From the NCBI GenBank assembly GCA_041725895.1, contig JBGRQA010000006.1, positions 186,001 through 250,000 of the forward strand: 64,000 nucleotides of DNA. Direction: 5' to 3'. Positions 43,576 through 52,605 of this stretch are shown piece by piece. The first letter of the stretch is position 1; each line of letters starts with the position of its first letter. A program made the position numbers and the translations under genes. The notes under the pieces were generated by a model. The model was given only the letters and a program-made list of their open reading frames with translations. It had not been told where the DNA came from and did not search any database. Source of the DNA: JBGRQA01 sp041725895. Its GTDB lineage: Bacteria; Bacteroidota; Bacteroidia; Bacteroidales; Marinifilaceae.

Positions 43576-44919
43576 TCAGGATATTTCAGGCAACCGAATT
43601 CCCTTAATGGTTCTGTAAAGATCCAGGGCAAATACATCAGTCATTCCCGAAACAAAATCCAGAATTGATTGAACCTTCTCAAAAATCGTTCCATCCGGAA
43701 CATCATATTGCTCCGGCAGCAGGGAAAGAAGGTTTTTCGCATAGTAGGAATCCCGATTCAAGATAGCATCCACAAATTCCTCCAGCAAAGAGCCCAAAAT
43801 TTTGTAACCGGCCAATTCGATTTCAACAACCGAACGATGTTGATAAATTCGACGAATGGCAACCTGGGTACATTTCTGATAAGCTTGTTTCGAAATTCCG
43901 CCCAAAGCATCAATCAGAGATCCTTTGAATTCCCCCTGAAGAATTGACTCATGGTTCTCCCAGAAAACATCAACACACTCCCCTACAAGCTTCCCAATTA
44001 CTCCTGCCCGTAGAAAGGCGATTTGCTCATTGGTGTCGGTAACCTCCATACAGGTCTCCGCTATCCGCTGCAGCGATTTTGCATCTTTTCTTTCATCGTA
44101 AAACGAATGGAAAAGAGCTTTGGTTTCCTCCGTAGAAAGAATATTCAATTTATGAGCATCCTCAATATCCATAATCTGGTAGCAAATATCATCGGCTGCT
44201 TCTACTAAATACACCAGGGGATGTCGCGCAAACCGTCCTTCTGTTTCGGGAATTCCCAACTCCCCGGCAATTTTGTAGTAGGCCTCCTTTTCGGATTGGA
44301 AGAAACCATATTTCTTTTTGTTTTTCATGGCCAGCGATTCCCATGGATACTTTACGATAGCAGCCACGGTGGAGTAGGTCAAGGCAAAACCACCCTTACG
44401 CCGCCCTTTAAATGCATGCGTCAGCAAACGAAATGCATTGGCATTCCCCTCAAAATTGGTCAAATCCTTCCATTCTGCTTCCGAAAACAGGGACTTCAGC
44501 TCTTTCCCCTTACCCTTTTCAAAATAGTACGAAATCGCTTTCTCCCCGGAATGCCCAAAAGGAGGATTCCCCAGATCATGAGCCAGACAGGCTCCGGAAA
44601 CAATACTTCCAATCTCGTACAACAAAGCCTCATCCTTCACAAACCCTTTTCCCTTTAGTTTACTTCCCAGCAAGCTGCCCAACGAACGTCCTACACTGGC
44701 AACTTCCAAGCTGTGGGTCAGTCGGTTATGCACAAACACACTCCCGGGTAAAGGAAATACCTGTGTCTTATTTTGCAATCTCCGAAAGGGAGAAGAAAAA
44801 ATTAAGCGGTCGTAATCACGCTGAAACTGCGATCGGGCAACATCATTATTTACGTATGTGGATTCAAGGCCATATCTTTTAGCGGACAACAACTTATCCC
44901 ACTGCATTTTTTTTGTCAT
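43576..44919 (-). CDS. dgt: Deoxyguanosinetriphosphate triphosphohydrolase (dNTPase)
   Basis: A 447-residue HD-domain enzyme hydrolysing dNTPs to nucleoside and tripolyphosphate. Metal ligands are visible as H69 (NRLTHSLEV), H114-D115 (CLAHDLGNPPFGHSGE) and the later Asp in VEAADDICYQIMDIEDA. N-terminal RDYDRLIFSSPFRRLQNKTQV is the family's other signature. Length and order are normal. In bacteria such enzymes lower dNTP pools; Dgt-like proteins can restrict phage, but this is a general chromosomal type. First gene of a two-gene unit. Confidence 0.95.
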   Translation of the reverse strand: MTKKMQWDKLLSAKRYGLESTYVNNDVARSQFQRDYDRLIFSSPFRRLQNKTQVFPLPGSVFVHNRLTHSLEVASVGRSLGSLLGSKLKGKGFVKDEALLYEIGSIVSGACLAHDLGNPPFGHSGEKAISYYFEKGKGKELKSLFSEAEWKDLTNFEGNANAFRLLTHAFKGRRKGGFALTYSTVAAIVKYPWESLAMKNKKKYGFFQSEKEAYYKIAGELGIPETEGRFARHPLVYLVEAADDICYQIMDIEDAHKLNILSTEETKALFHSFYDERKDAKSLQRIAETCMEVTDTNEQIAFLRAGVIGKLVGECVDVFWENHESILQGEFKGSLIDALGGISKQAYQKCTQVAIRRIYQHRSVVEIELAGYKILGSLLEEFVDAILNRDSYYAKNLLSLLPEQYDVPDGTIFEKVQSILDFVSGMTDVFALDLYRTIKGIRLPEIS

Positions 44920-45144
44920 AGTATAGATTTTTCTCTAACTTTCCACAAAGAACTCTGCTCTTTCTAGGAATTCTAACAGGATTTATTTGTTATCAAAATT
45001 AATTTTTCTTTCCGATATGAAAGAGTGGTTTCTCCTTTTTCTTTACTTATGTTTAAACCTGTCCACTATCGAACATCGGATGTATTACAAACGGACACAA
45101 AAAGAACTCTCCTCCTCTCCTAGCATCACACTTAAAGCCTGAAA
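44920..45144. other. Intergenic, no supported gene
   Basis: AT-rich spacer between divergent units (dgt leftward, ABC operon rightward). It holds the dgt promoter. A 41-codon plus-strand ORF from 45017 with a hydrophobic start is too weak to call. Confidence 0.45.
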
Positions 45145-45179
45145 ACATGGATATTATTCCATGTGGCACAAGTATTGAT
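45145..45179 (+). promoter_or_regulatory. Palindrome next to a sigma-54-like motif upstream of the ABC operon
   Basis: ACATGGA / TCCATGT (45145-45151, 45158-45164, 6-bp spacer) abuts TGGCAC-N5-TTGAT (45164-45179), which resembles the sigma-54 -24/-12 element TGGCAC-N5-TTGCW except for GA instead of GC at -12. It lies 187 bp before the ATP-binding gene. An alternative weak housekeeping-type promoter is TTG (45297-45299) with TAATATTG (45320-45327). Neither is proven. Confidence 0.35.
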
Positions 45180-45365
45180 ATATTGCTCATGAATTATTGG
45201 GGAACAAACAATCCTGGACAATTTTAATTCACACTACTACTCTTATCAGTAGTTTTTCTTCGTTAATCGAGTGAAAAGAACGTTTGTCTAATAAAATTGG
45301 GACTTGCACTCACACTGATTAATATTGTATTAGAGTATAATTGTATTAACATATAATAAAGCGTC

Positions 45366-46085
45366 ATGATCCGATTACAAAACATTCATAAGTCTTACAT
45401 TACCGGAAGTAACAAGCTGCATGTACTTAAAGGAATTGACTTGCATATTAAAGAGGGAGAGTTGATTTCCATTATGGGATCCTCCGGATCAGGAAAATCC
45501 ACCTTGCTAAACATCCTGGGATTGTTGGACAACCACGACGAAGGAACATACCTCCTAAATAATATGGAGATCAAAGAAATGAGTGAAACCAAAGCGGCCC
45601 GATTACGAAATGATCTACTTGGCTTTGTATTTCAATCCTTCAACCTGATCTCCTTTAAGAATGCAATGGAAAATGTTGCGCTGCCCCTGTACTATCAGAA
45701 GGTGAGTCGTAGAAAGCGGAATAAACTTGCCCTGGAGTATCTGGATAAAATGGGACTGAAGGAATGGGCCGAACACATGCCCAATGAAATGTCGGGAGGA
45801 CAGAAGCAGCGAGTTGCACTGGCGCGTGCACTGATTACCCAGCCTAAAATTATTTTAGCCGATGAGCCTACCGGGGCCCTTGACTCTCAAACATCCCTTG
45901 AGGTAATGGATCTGCTTCGCGACATCAACAAGCAAGGCATTACCGTAATCATTGTTACCCACGAAAATGATATCGCCCACATGACCGATCGGATCATCAA
46001 CCTAAAAGATGGAGTCATTGAATCAATCGTGGACAACAATCAGTTGATCAACAGCATGCAGCAGTCCATTAAAGTAAGCCAATAA
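45366..46085 (+). CDS. ABC transporter ATP-binding protein (MacB/LolD type)
   Basis: A 239-residue nucleotide-binding subunit. Walker A GSSGSGKST (about 39-47), Q-loop FVFQSFNLI, ABC signature MSGGQKQRVALARAL (about 143-157), Walker B IILADEPTGALD, H-loop VTHE. It belongs to the MacB/LolD/FtsE-like class that works with FtsX-like permeases by mechanotransmission, rather than classical import or export through a pore. First gene of a five-gene operon (ATPase, two permeases, adaptor, TolC) with gaps of 34, 53, 35 and 94 bp. Probably exports a peptide, antibiotic or lipid across the periplasm. Confidence 0.93.
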   Translation: MIRLQNIHKSYITGSNKLHVLKGIDLHIKEGELISIMGSSGSGKSTLLNILGLLDNHDEGTYLLNNMEIKEMSETKAARLRNDLLGFVFQSFNLISFKNAMENVALPLYYQKVSRRKRNKLALEYLDKMGLKEWAEHMPNEMSGGQKQRVALARALITQPKIILADEPTGALDSQTSLEVMDLLRDINKQGITVIIVTHENDIAHMTDRIINLKDGVIESIVDNNQLINSMQQSIKVSQ

Positions 46086-46119
46086 ATTTTTGCCCTAACC
46101 CTAAATACAATTTCAAACT

Positions 46120-47376
46120 ATGTTTGACAGAGATAAATGGCAGGAAATCCTTAGTACCATCCGAAAAAACAAAACCAGGACGATCCTTACCGGCTTTTCG
46201 GTAGCTACCGGTATTTTTATGCTGATATTCCTATTGGGAGCTGGACGGGGCCTGCGCAATGGGATGACCAACACTTTTGCAACTGATGCTCAAAACAGCA
46301 TGGTAATTTGGGGAGGACGTACCACCAAAGCCTACAAAGGAACACCGGAAGGAAAACGAATTCAGCTGAAAAATTCAGATTATGAGGCCCTAAAAAACAA
46401 CCTGAAACAACTGGATGCCATCTCAGCGATGAGCTATATTCCCGGCGACGAGGTTATTTCCTACAAGAATCATTTTGGCAATTTTAACGTTTCCCCCATC
46501 CACCCTTCTTACATTGAAATCAAGAAGATGGATATCCTACAGGGACGCTTCCTTAACAAAAGGGACATCAGTGAATACAGAAAGGTAGTAGCAATTGAAG
46601 AGGAAGTTAAAAAAACCCTATTCCCATCGGAGAATCCTCTCAACAAATACATCAACATCAACAACCTAAAATTTAAAGTTGTTGGGGTATTCAGGCAGAT
46701 AAATTTTGAGGGAAATTCCCGTTCTATTTACATGCCCATTTCGGTGGCCCAAAAAGTTTTCAACAACAACGATCATCTTCGAAGAATCTCCTTCACCCTT
46801 GACAAAAATGTAACGGTGAATGAAAGCCAGCAAATTGAGAAACTCATTACACAGCAATTTGCTTCCCGTCATGAATTCAGTCGGGAGGACAAAAATGCCT
46901 TGTGGATCCAGAATAATATTGAACAGTCGAAACAATTTTCATCCATGTTCGACGGAATCGAATTCATCGTCTGGATTATTGGGATCTTTACCATTTTACT
47001 TGGAGTAATCGGTGTTTTTAACATCATGATGATTGTTGTGAAAGAGCGTACCAAGGAGATCGGTATTCGAAAAGCCATTGGAGCTTCTCCCCGGTCGGTT
47101 GTCAGCCTGGTTTTAATGGAGTCGATCTTCATTACCTCCTTCTTTGGCTACTTGGGCTTAATTGCCGGCGTTGGTTTATTGGAGCTGTTCTCCCGTTTCA
47201 ATCTTCTTGAAAAGCTTTATCCCCCTGCGGCCATCTACTTCCAAAACCCACAGGTGGATTTAAGAGTTGCGTTTGGAGCTACCCTGGTACTGGTAATCAC
47301 CGGTGCTTTGGCCGGATTCTTCCCCGCCCGGAAGGCAGCAGCCATTCGACCGATAGAAGCACTAAGGGATGAATAA
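46120..47376 (+). CDS. ABC transporter permease, MacB/FtsX-like, copy 1
   Basis: 418 residues. N-terminal TM helix after DKWQEILSTIRKNKTRTILTG (about 22-42), the MacB_PCD periplasmic domain (about 45-270, with GRFLNKRDISEYRKVVAIEEEV), then three TM helices of the FtsX domain (about 285-410), carrying VKERTKEIGIRKAIGASPRSVV and the final GFFPARKAAAIRPIEALRDE, which is the typical C-terminal signature. Four helices total. It shares its start MFDrDKWQEI with the next gene, and the pair presumably forms the heterodimeric membrane part around the shared ATPase. Confidence 0.93.
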   Translation: MFDRDKWQEILSTIRKNKTRTILTGFSVATGIFMLIFLLGAGRGLRNGMTNTFATDAQNSMVIWGGRTTKAYKGTPEGKRIQLKNSDYEALKNNLKQLDAISAMSYIPGDEVISYKNHFGNFNVSPIHPSYIEIKKMDILQGRFLNKRDISEYRKVVAIEEEVKKTLFPSENPLNKYININNLKFKVVGVFRQINFEGNSRSIYMPISVAQKVFNNNDHLRRISFTLDKNVTVNESQQIEKLITQQFASRHEFSREDKNALWIQNNIEQSKQFSSMFDGIEFIVWIIGIFTILLGVIGVFNIMMIVVKERTKEIGIRKAIGASPRSVVSLVLMESIFITSFFGYLGLIAGVGLLELFSRFNLLEKLYPPAAIYFQNPQVDLRVAFGATLVLVITGALAGFFPARKAAAIRPIEALRDE

Positions 47377-47429
47377 TAACTGGAAGTGAGAGAAAGAGAT
47401 ATAGTACAGACGACATAAAAACGAACAAC

Positions 47430-48677
47430 ATGTTTGATCTCGATAAATGGCAGGAGATTACTTCTGCTCTGAAAAAAAATAAACTGAGAACCTTTCTAAC
47501 CGGAATGGGAGTAATGTTTGGGATCCTGATCCTGGTGACCCTGCTGGGAATAGGTAAAGGTTTTGAAAATCGCATGCAATCCAATTTTGGAAATTTCGCG
47601 ACCAATTCAACCGTATTCTGGATTGAAAAAACAACCAAACTTTACAAAGGTCTCCCCAGAAACCGGTTCTACCAGTTCAACAACTCCGATTTGGAAGCCA
47701 TGCGCAGGTCCATTCCGGAATTGGAATATGTAGCCCCCGATTTAAATGGATGGAGCGGTAATGCCACTCATAATACCTTCCGTGGTAACAAAAAGGGTAA
47801 CTTCAGGGTGAAAGGCACCTCTCCCGACATGAATATGGTAAGCCCGGTAGAAGTAACCCAAGGAAGGTTCTTTAATGAAAATGATTTGAGAGAAAGCCGC
47901 AAGGTTATTACTATTGGCCCCCGCGTAAAAGAACTGATGTTCGAAAAAGACGAAGAAACCGTAGGCCAATTCCTTAAGGTGAATGGAATCTATTTTAAAA
48001 TTATTGGCGAAATTAAGCCCCTGAGTCAAATGGGTATGCGGGATGATATTATTCAGATGCCCTTCACCACTCTGCAGAAAATCTACAACCGAGGAGATAA
48101 TTTCTACTCTTTTTTGGCAACTGCCAAAGTAGGAGAATCTGTAGAAGAATTGCAGGACAAAATATTCTCAGTACTGGCCCGCCGTCATAAAATTGCTCCC
48201 GATGACAAGCAAGCCATTGGACATTTCAATATATCAGAAATGTTCAAAAAGATCTCCGGACTGTTTACCAGTTTGGGTTTCCTTCTATGGGTAATCGGTT
48301 TCGGTGTTCTCATTACAGGAATTATTGGGGTAAGCAATATCATGCTGGTAATTGTAAAAGAACGCACCCGTGAACTGGGGGTTCGCCGAGCCATTGGAGC
48401 CCGTCCCCATACCGTCGTCGGACAAATTATGGCCGAATCGGTTTTCCTAACCTCTTTTGCCGGCTTCTGGGGCCTGGTACTTGGAGTTCTAATTGTGGAA
48501 GGAATTGGCAAAGCCGTTGAAGGCAATACCGAAGTACCACTTTTAAATCCCTATGTGGATATAAAGGTAGCCATGATTGCCCTGGGCGTACTGGTTGTTT
48601 TTGGCTGCCTGGCAGGACTTCTTCCGGCACAAAGAGCCATCAGCGTAAAACCTGTTGATGCATTACGTTACGAATAA
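47430..48677 (+). CDS. ABC transporter permease, MacB/FtsX-like, copy 2
   Basis: 415 residues with the same architecture as copy 1 (TM1 about 22-42, MacB_PCD, three C-terminal helices). The FtsX core is VKERTRELGVRRAIGARPHTVV and the C-terminus is LLPAQRAISVKPVDALRYE. The periplasmic domains differ clearly, so the two permeases are ancient paralogs rather than a fresh duplication. Second permease of the same complex, with the adaptor gene following after 35 bp. Confidence 0.93.
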   Translation: MFDLDKWQEITSALKKNKLRTFLTGMGVMFGILILVTLLGIGKGFENRMQSNFGNFATNSTVFWIEKTTKLYKGLPRNRFYQFNNSDLEAMRRSIPELEYVAPDLNGWSGNATHNTFRGNKKGNFRVKGTSPDMNMVSPVEVTQGRFFNENDLRESRKVITIGPRVKELMFEKDEETVGQFLKVNGIYFKIIGEIKPLSQMGMRDDIIQMPFTTLQKIYNRGDNFYSFLATAKVGESVEELQDKIFSVLARRHKIAPDDKQAIGHFNISEMFKKISGLFTSLGFLLWVIGFGVLITGIIGVSNIMLVIVKERTRELGVRRAIGARPHTVVGQIMAESVFLTSFAGFWGLVLGVLIVEGIGKAVEGNTEVPLLNPYVDIKVAMIALGVLVVFGCLAGLLPAQRAISVKPVDALRYE

Positions 48678-48712
48678 AAAAAATAGATCAAAAACTGAAA
48701 TAATATCTCGTC

Positions 48713-49801
48713 ATGAAAAAAGTGTTTAGAATTTTACTGGTTGTTTTCCTCGTTGTTCTATTCGTAGGAACCATTTACTTCCTTTACCAAAAATCGAAGA
48801 GCAAGCCCGTTTTATACAACACAAAAACGGCTACGATCACCAATATTGTAAAAAAGACAGTGGCTACCGGTTCGGTGGTTCCCCGTAAGGAGATCGAAAT
48901 TAAACCTCAGGGAGTTTCCGGCATCATTGAAAAATTGTATGTAGAAGCCGGCCAAATGTTGAAAAAAGGGGATCCGATTGCCAAAATCAAGATCATTCCC
49001 GACATGGTGAATCTAAACAATGCTGAATCACGTGTAAGCAGATCTAAGATTGCTTTCGATGACTCAAAAATCAATTACAATCGAGACAAAGCACTTTTCG
49101 ACAAAAAAGTTATCTCCGAAGCAGACTTTCAAAAAACTCAATTGAGCTTCCGCAATGCCCAGGAAGAACTGGAATCGGCAAAAGACAACCTGCAGTTGAT
49201 TAAAGAAGGTGTTACCAAAAAATCACAAAACGCCACCAATACCATTATCCGTTCTACTATCGAAGGGATGATTCTGGATATTCCTGTAAAGGAAGGCTAT
49301 TCCGTAATTCAAAGTAACACTTTCAACGCTGGTACTACCGTTGCCATTGTAGCCGATATGGGTGAAATGATTTTCCAGGGGAAAGTGGATGAAACAGAAG
49401 TTGGAAAAATCACCCAGGGAATGAACCTAAAATTAACCATTGGAGCCATTGAAGATGTAAAATTTGACGCCCACCTGGAGTATATTTCACCCAAAGGAGT
49501 TGAAGAGAATGGTGCCATTCAGTTTGAGATCAAAGCAGCCGTAAAATTACAGAAAGATTATTTCATCCGTTCCGGTTACAGTGCCAATGCCGATATCGTA
49601 CTGGACAAGCGTGATTCAGTTCTAGCGGTTAACGAAAGCCTGCTGGAATTCAAAAACGATTCCACATTCGTTGAAGTGGAAACTGCTCCTCAAACTTTTG
49701 AAAAACGATTTATCAAAACCGGTTTATCCGATGGTATTAACATCGAAGTTTTGGAGGGGATCTCCAAAGAAGACAAATTAAAAGCTGAGAAAAAGAAATA
49801 A
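48713..49801 (+). CDS. Efflux periplasmic adaptor (HlyD/MacA family)
   Basis: 362 residues. One N-terminal membrane anchor (ILLVVFLVVLFVGTIYFLY, about 7-25), then the lipoyl/barrel-sandwich half (PRKEIEIKPQGVSGIIEKLYVEAGQMLKKGDPIAKI), a helical hairpin (about 100-175: NAESRVSRSKIAFDDSKI, KKVISEADFQKTQLSFRNAQEELESAKDNLQ), and a beta-barrel domain with KVDETEVGKITQGM. It bridges the MacB-type permeases to TolC. Length and domain order are normal for the family. Confidence 0.93.
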   Translation: MKKVFRILLVVFLVVLFVGTIYFLYQKSKSKPVLYNTKTATITNIVKKTVATGSVVPRKEIEIKPQGVSGIIEKLYVEAGQMLKKGDPIAKIKIIPDMVNLNNAESRVSRSKIAFDDSKINYNRDKALFDKKVISEADFQKTQLSFRNAQEELESAKDNLQLIKEGVTKKSQNATNTIIRSTIEGMILDIPVKEGYSVIQSNTFNAGTTVAIVADMGEMIFQGKVDETEVGKITQGMNLKLTIGAIEDVKFDAHLEYISPKGVEENGAIQFEIKAAVKLQKDYFIRSGYSANADIVLDKRDSVLAVNESLLEFKNDSTFVEVETAPQTFEKRFIKTGLSDGINIEVLEGISKEDKLKAEKKK

Positions 49802-49828
49802 AATAACTAACCTAAACCCTAATCTATA

Positions 49829-49863
49829 TGCCCTTATCCGGGGAGCAATCCCCGGTAAGGGCA
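49829..49863 (+). other. Intercistronic hairpin between adaptor and tolC
   Basis: A long inverted repeat TGCCCTTA.CCGGGGA with TCCCCGG.TAAGGGCA and a 4-base loop. No T-run follows, so a full terminator is unlikely. Within an operon such a stem is more likely an RNA processing or stability element that sets the TolC level. Confidence 0.55.
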
Positions 49864-49895
49864 CTATATCAAATTACAATTTAAAATATTTAACA

Positions 49896-51251
49896 ATGAA
49901 ACGATTGAAATATATACTGGCAGCAGTAATTGTAAGTTCTTCTCTCTATAGTGTTCAGGCCCAGGAAACCTGGTCCCTGGAAAAATGTATTGAATACGCT
50001 AAGGAGCACAACATCCAATTGCGAAAACAGGAGTTAAACGCCCAACTCTCCAAAAATAACCTTACACAGTCCAAAGTGAACTTGTTACCCTCCTTAAACG
50101 GATCCTCATCTCACAACTTCAGCTACGGTAGATCTCTGGATTTTGAAACCAACAGCTACATTAATCGTGATCAACAATCTACTAATTTTAGATTGAGCTC
50201 TTCACTTGATTTGTTTGAGGGATTTCAAAAATACAATACCATAAAACAAAATAAACTCAACCTTCAGGCAAATCTTCAGGAAGTTGAAAAAGCCAAAGAG
50301 GATCTTGCCTTGAATATTACCTCGTACTATTTGAATGTTCTTTTCAAAAAAGAATTGCTTCAGGTAGCCAAAGACCAGGTAAAGGTCACTAAGCTGCAAA
50401 TTAATCGCACCAAAACTTTAGTCGAAGCAGGAACCCTTCCCAAAGGAACCCTGATGGAACAACAAGCCCAGGCAGCTCGTGAAGAAGTTACTGTAGTAAA
50501 CGCTCAAAACAGTCTCGATCTAGCACTTTTGGATCTGGCGCAACTACTGGATCTGAATACGACTGAAGGATTTGACATTTTGATACCGGAATTGCCTGTT
50601 CTTAATGCCAACAAATCTTTAGTTGATCCAAACTCTGTTTTCATCAGTGCGCTGGAATTTCGTCCGGAAATCAAAGCCGCAGAATATCGTTTGGAAAGCA
50701 ATAAAAAAGGTCTGTCAATAGCCAGAGGCAGGAGAAGTCCTTCTCTTTCCCTGGATGGATATTGGAATTCTGGTTACTCTAACACCTTAAAAATAAAGGA
50801 TCCTGTAACAAGTAAAATGAGCCTAATGAGCTTCAAAGACCAATTGGAACTTAATGAATCCAAAAGTTTTTACTTCACACTAAGGATTCCCATCTTCAAT
50901 GGTGGTAGCGTGAACAGAAGCATTAGCAATGCAAAAATCAATATCGACCAATCCAAACTGGATTTAGAGAACTCAAAAAACATTCTTCGTAAAGAAATTC
51001 AGCAGGCGCATGCCAACGCCCTGGCTGCAATGAAAAAGTTCTTCTCCAGTGAAACCGCCGTTTCGTCTACAGAGGAAGCCTTCCGTTATACTGAAGAGAA
51101 ATTCAACCTTGGACTGGTTAATTCTGTGGAGTACAATGAGGCAAGAAACAACCTGTTAAAATCCAAATCGGATTTGCTTCAGGCAAAATACGATTACATT
51201 TTCCGGACTAAAATTCTTGACTTTTACAATGGCATCGAGATAAAGCTATAA
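49896..51251 (+). CDS. TolC-family outer-membrane channel
   Basis: 451 residues. Sec signal MKRLKYILAAVIVSSSLYSVQA, then the OEP repeat structure: two homologous halves, each with long coiled-coil helices (for example LTQSKVNLLPSLNGSSSHNF and QVTKLQINRTKTLVEAGTLP in half 1; LESNKKGLSIARGRRSPSLSLDGYW, QAHANALAAMKKFFSSE in half 2) and beta strands forming the outer-membrane barrel. It gives the ABC system an exit through the outer membrane. Last gene of the operon, followed by a terminator hairpin. Confidence 0.93.
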   Translation: MKRLKYILAAVIVSSSLYSVQAQETWSLEKCIEYAKEHNIQLRKQELNAQLSKNNLTQSKVNLLPSLNGSSSHNFSYGRSLDFETNSYINRDQQSTNFRLSSSLDLFEGFQKYNTIKQNKLNLQANLQEVEKAKEDLALNITSYYLNVLFKKELLQVAKDQVKVTKLQINRTKTLVEAGTLPKGTLMEQQAQAAREEVTVVNAQNSLDLALLDLAQLLDLNTTEGFDILIPELPVLNANKSLVDPNSVFISALEFRPEIKAAEYRLESNKKGLSIARGRRSPSLSLDGYWNSGYSNTLKIKDPVTSKMSLMSFKDQLELNESKSFYFTLRIPIFNGGSVNRSISNAKINIDQSKLDLENSKNILRKEIQQAHANALAAMKKFFSSETAVSSTEEAFRYTEEKFNLGLVNSVEYNEARNNLLKSKSDLLQAKYDYIFRTKILDFYNGIEIKL

Positions 51252-51275
51252 AACCCAAATCATCATAGTAACTCA

Positions 51276-51317
51276 GCTGCCCTGGCAGTCCGAAAAGGAT
51301 TGTCGGGGCATTTTTTT
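51276..51317 (+). terminator. Terminator of the ABC operon
   Basis: An imperfect GC-rich stem (TGCCC.GG.AGTCC / GGA..G.CGGGGCA) with a TTTTTTT tail, about 30 bp after tolC. Confidence 0.75.
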
Positions 51318-51481
51318 GCCTTCTCTTTTCTACAATTGGAATTGATCCAACCCCACAAAGTTTATTAATCAATCGAAAATTAGACTTTCTCCACCCCATC
51401 TTCTCTCCTGAATCAAATGGGGAGACAGATGTACAATTTCTACCTTTTTTCCCTACAATTGGTTCGAATCAACAGGGTATT

Positions 51482-51514
51482 AAGTCCGTATAAATACGGA
51501 GTTGATACGGACTT
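51482..51514. repeat. Inverted repeat AAGTCCGTAT / ATACGGACTT
   Basis: Perfect 10-bp arms (51482-51491, 51505-51514) with an inner ATACGGA that could compete for pairing, giving two alternative hairpins. It lies about 260 bp upstream of tsaB in an otherwise empty spacer (51318-51775). It could be an operator or RNA switch-like element. Not assigned. Confidence 0.35.
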
Positions 51515-51775
51515 GATCTAGAGTTAGTACGGTCATAGTCTCTTCATCGGATCTCAATACAAGAAAAGACCACATTCTTCTTTCCCCTAAAATCGGGAAC
51601 AAATACACATAACAACAAGCGATACAACCATAGTTTTTGGCCAAACCCGAAATACAATTTCATAAATTCAGGATCAACGGTACTCAACTTACAACATGTG
51701 AGAAACCATGGGTATTTCATTATTAATATTTTATCCCTTATTTTGCATTTTAATTAGAACAAACAAATCGCAATT

Positions 51776-52489
51776 ATGGCCTTACTATTAAATATAGAGA
51801 CATCAACCAGTGTATGTTCCGTGGCATTAGCACGCGACGGACAAATTATCTCCCTAAAGGAAAATAAGGAAGGGATGAATCATGCAACCCTCCTGACGGT
51901 TTTCATAGAGAACATTTTAAAAGAGAATGAGCTGTCTCCTTCCGATCTTGATGCAGTGGCCATCAGCATGGGTCCCGGTTCCTATACAGGCCTTAGAATT
52001 GGAGTTTCTACCGCTAAAGGAATTTGTTTTGGAGCCAATATTCCGTTGATCGCTATCAATACATTAGAAGCAATGGCTTATCCAATTGCCAAAATGGAAA
52101 AAGTACAAAACCTTCTTAAAAATCCGGAAACAGCATGGTATTGTCCAATGATTGATGCCCGTAGAATGGAGGTTTATACTGCCTTTTTCGATGGGAAAAA
52201 CCAATTGATGAAAGAAACCTCGGCGGATATTATTGACGAAACCTCCTATTTGTCTACTTTGGACCAAAGAGAACTTATATTCTTCGGTGACGGATCGGCC
52301 AAATGCAACGGTACCATTTCTCATAGCAATGCACATTTTCTGGAGGAAATCACTCCTTCTGCTGTAAATATGGCCGAGTTGGCTGAGGAAAAATTCAAGG
52401 AGAACAAGTTTGAAGATGTAGCTTACTTTGAACCCTTTTATTTGAAAGATTTTGTAGCCACAGTTCCTAAAAAGAACATTTTAGGGTAA
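51776..52489 (+). CDS. tsaB: tRNA threonylcarbamoyladenosine biosynthesis protein TsaB
   Basis: A 237-residue ASKHA-fold pseudoenzyme (YeaZ) that supports TsaD in making t6A37 on ANN-decoding tRNAs. The N-terminus LLLNIETSTSVCSVALARDG and SMGPGSYTGLRIGVSTAKGICFG (about 63-85) are the family signatures. Normal length. First in line with the DUF3108 gene (116-bp gap) and efp, but the gaps leave room for separate promoters. Confidence 0.97.
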   Translation: MALLLNIETSTSVCSVALARDGQIISLKENKEGMNHATLLTVFIENILKENELSPSDLDAVAISMGPGSYTGLRIGVSTAKGICFGANIPLIAINTLEAMAYPIAKMEKVQNLLKNPETAWYCPMIDARRMEVYTAFFDGKNQLMKETSADIIDETSYLSTLDQRELIFFGDGSAKCNGTISHSNAHFLEEITPSAVNMAELAEEKFKENKFEDVAYFEPFYLKDFVATVPKKNILG

Positions 52490-52605
52490 AGAAATACTGG
52501 ATTTTTTTAAACACGATAAAAATCGGAAAAGAAATTCATTACCTTTAGGAGAAGCCTGAAATTAAATGCTGGAACCACAATTCTTCCAATCAAAAGTTTT
52601 ATTAC

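Noticed and set aside
45017..45142. 41-codon ORF with hydrophobic start before the ABC operon
   Set aside because: No ribosome-binding site, terminator or conserved sequence; the C-terminal part is low in complexity.
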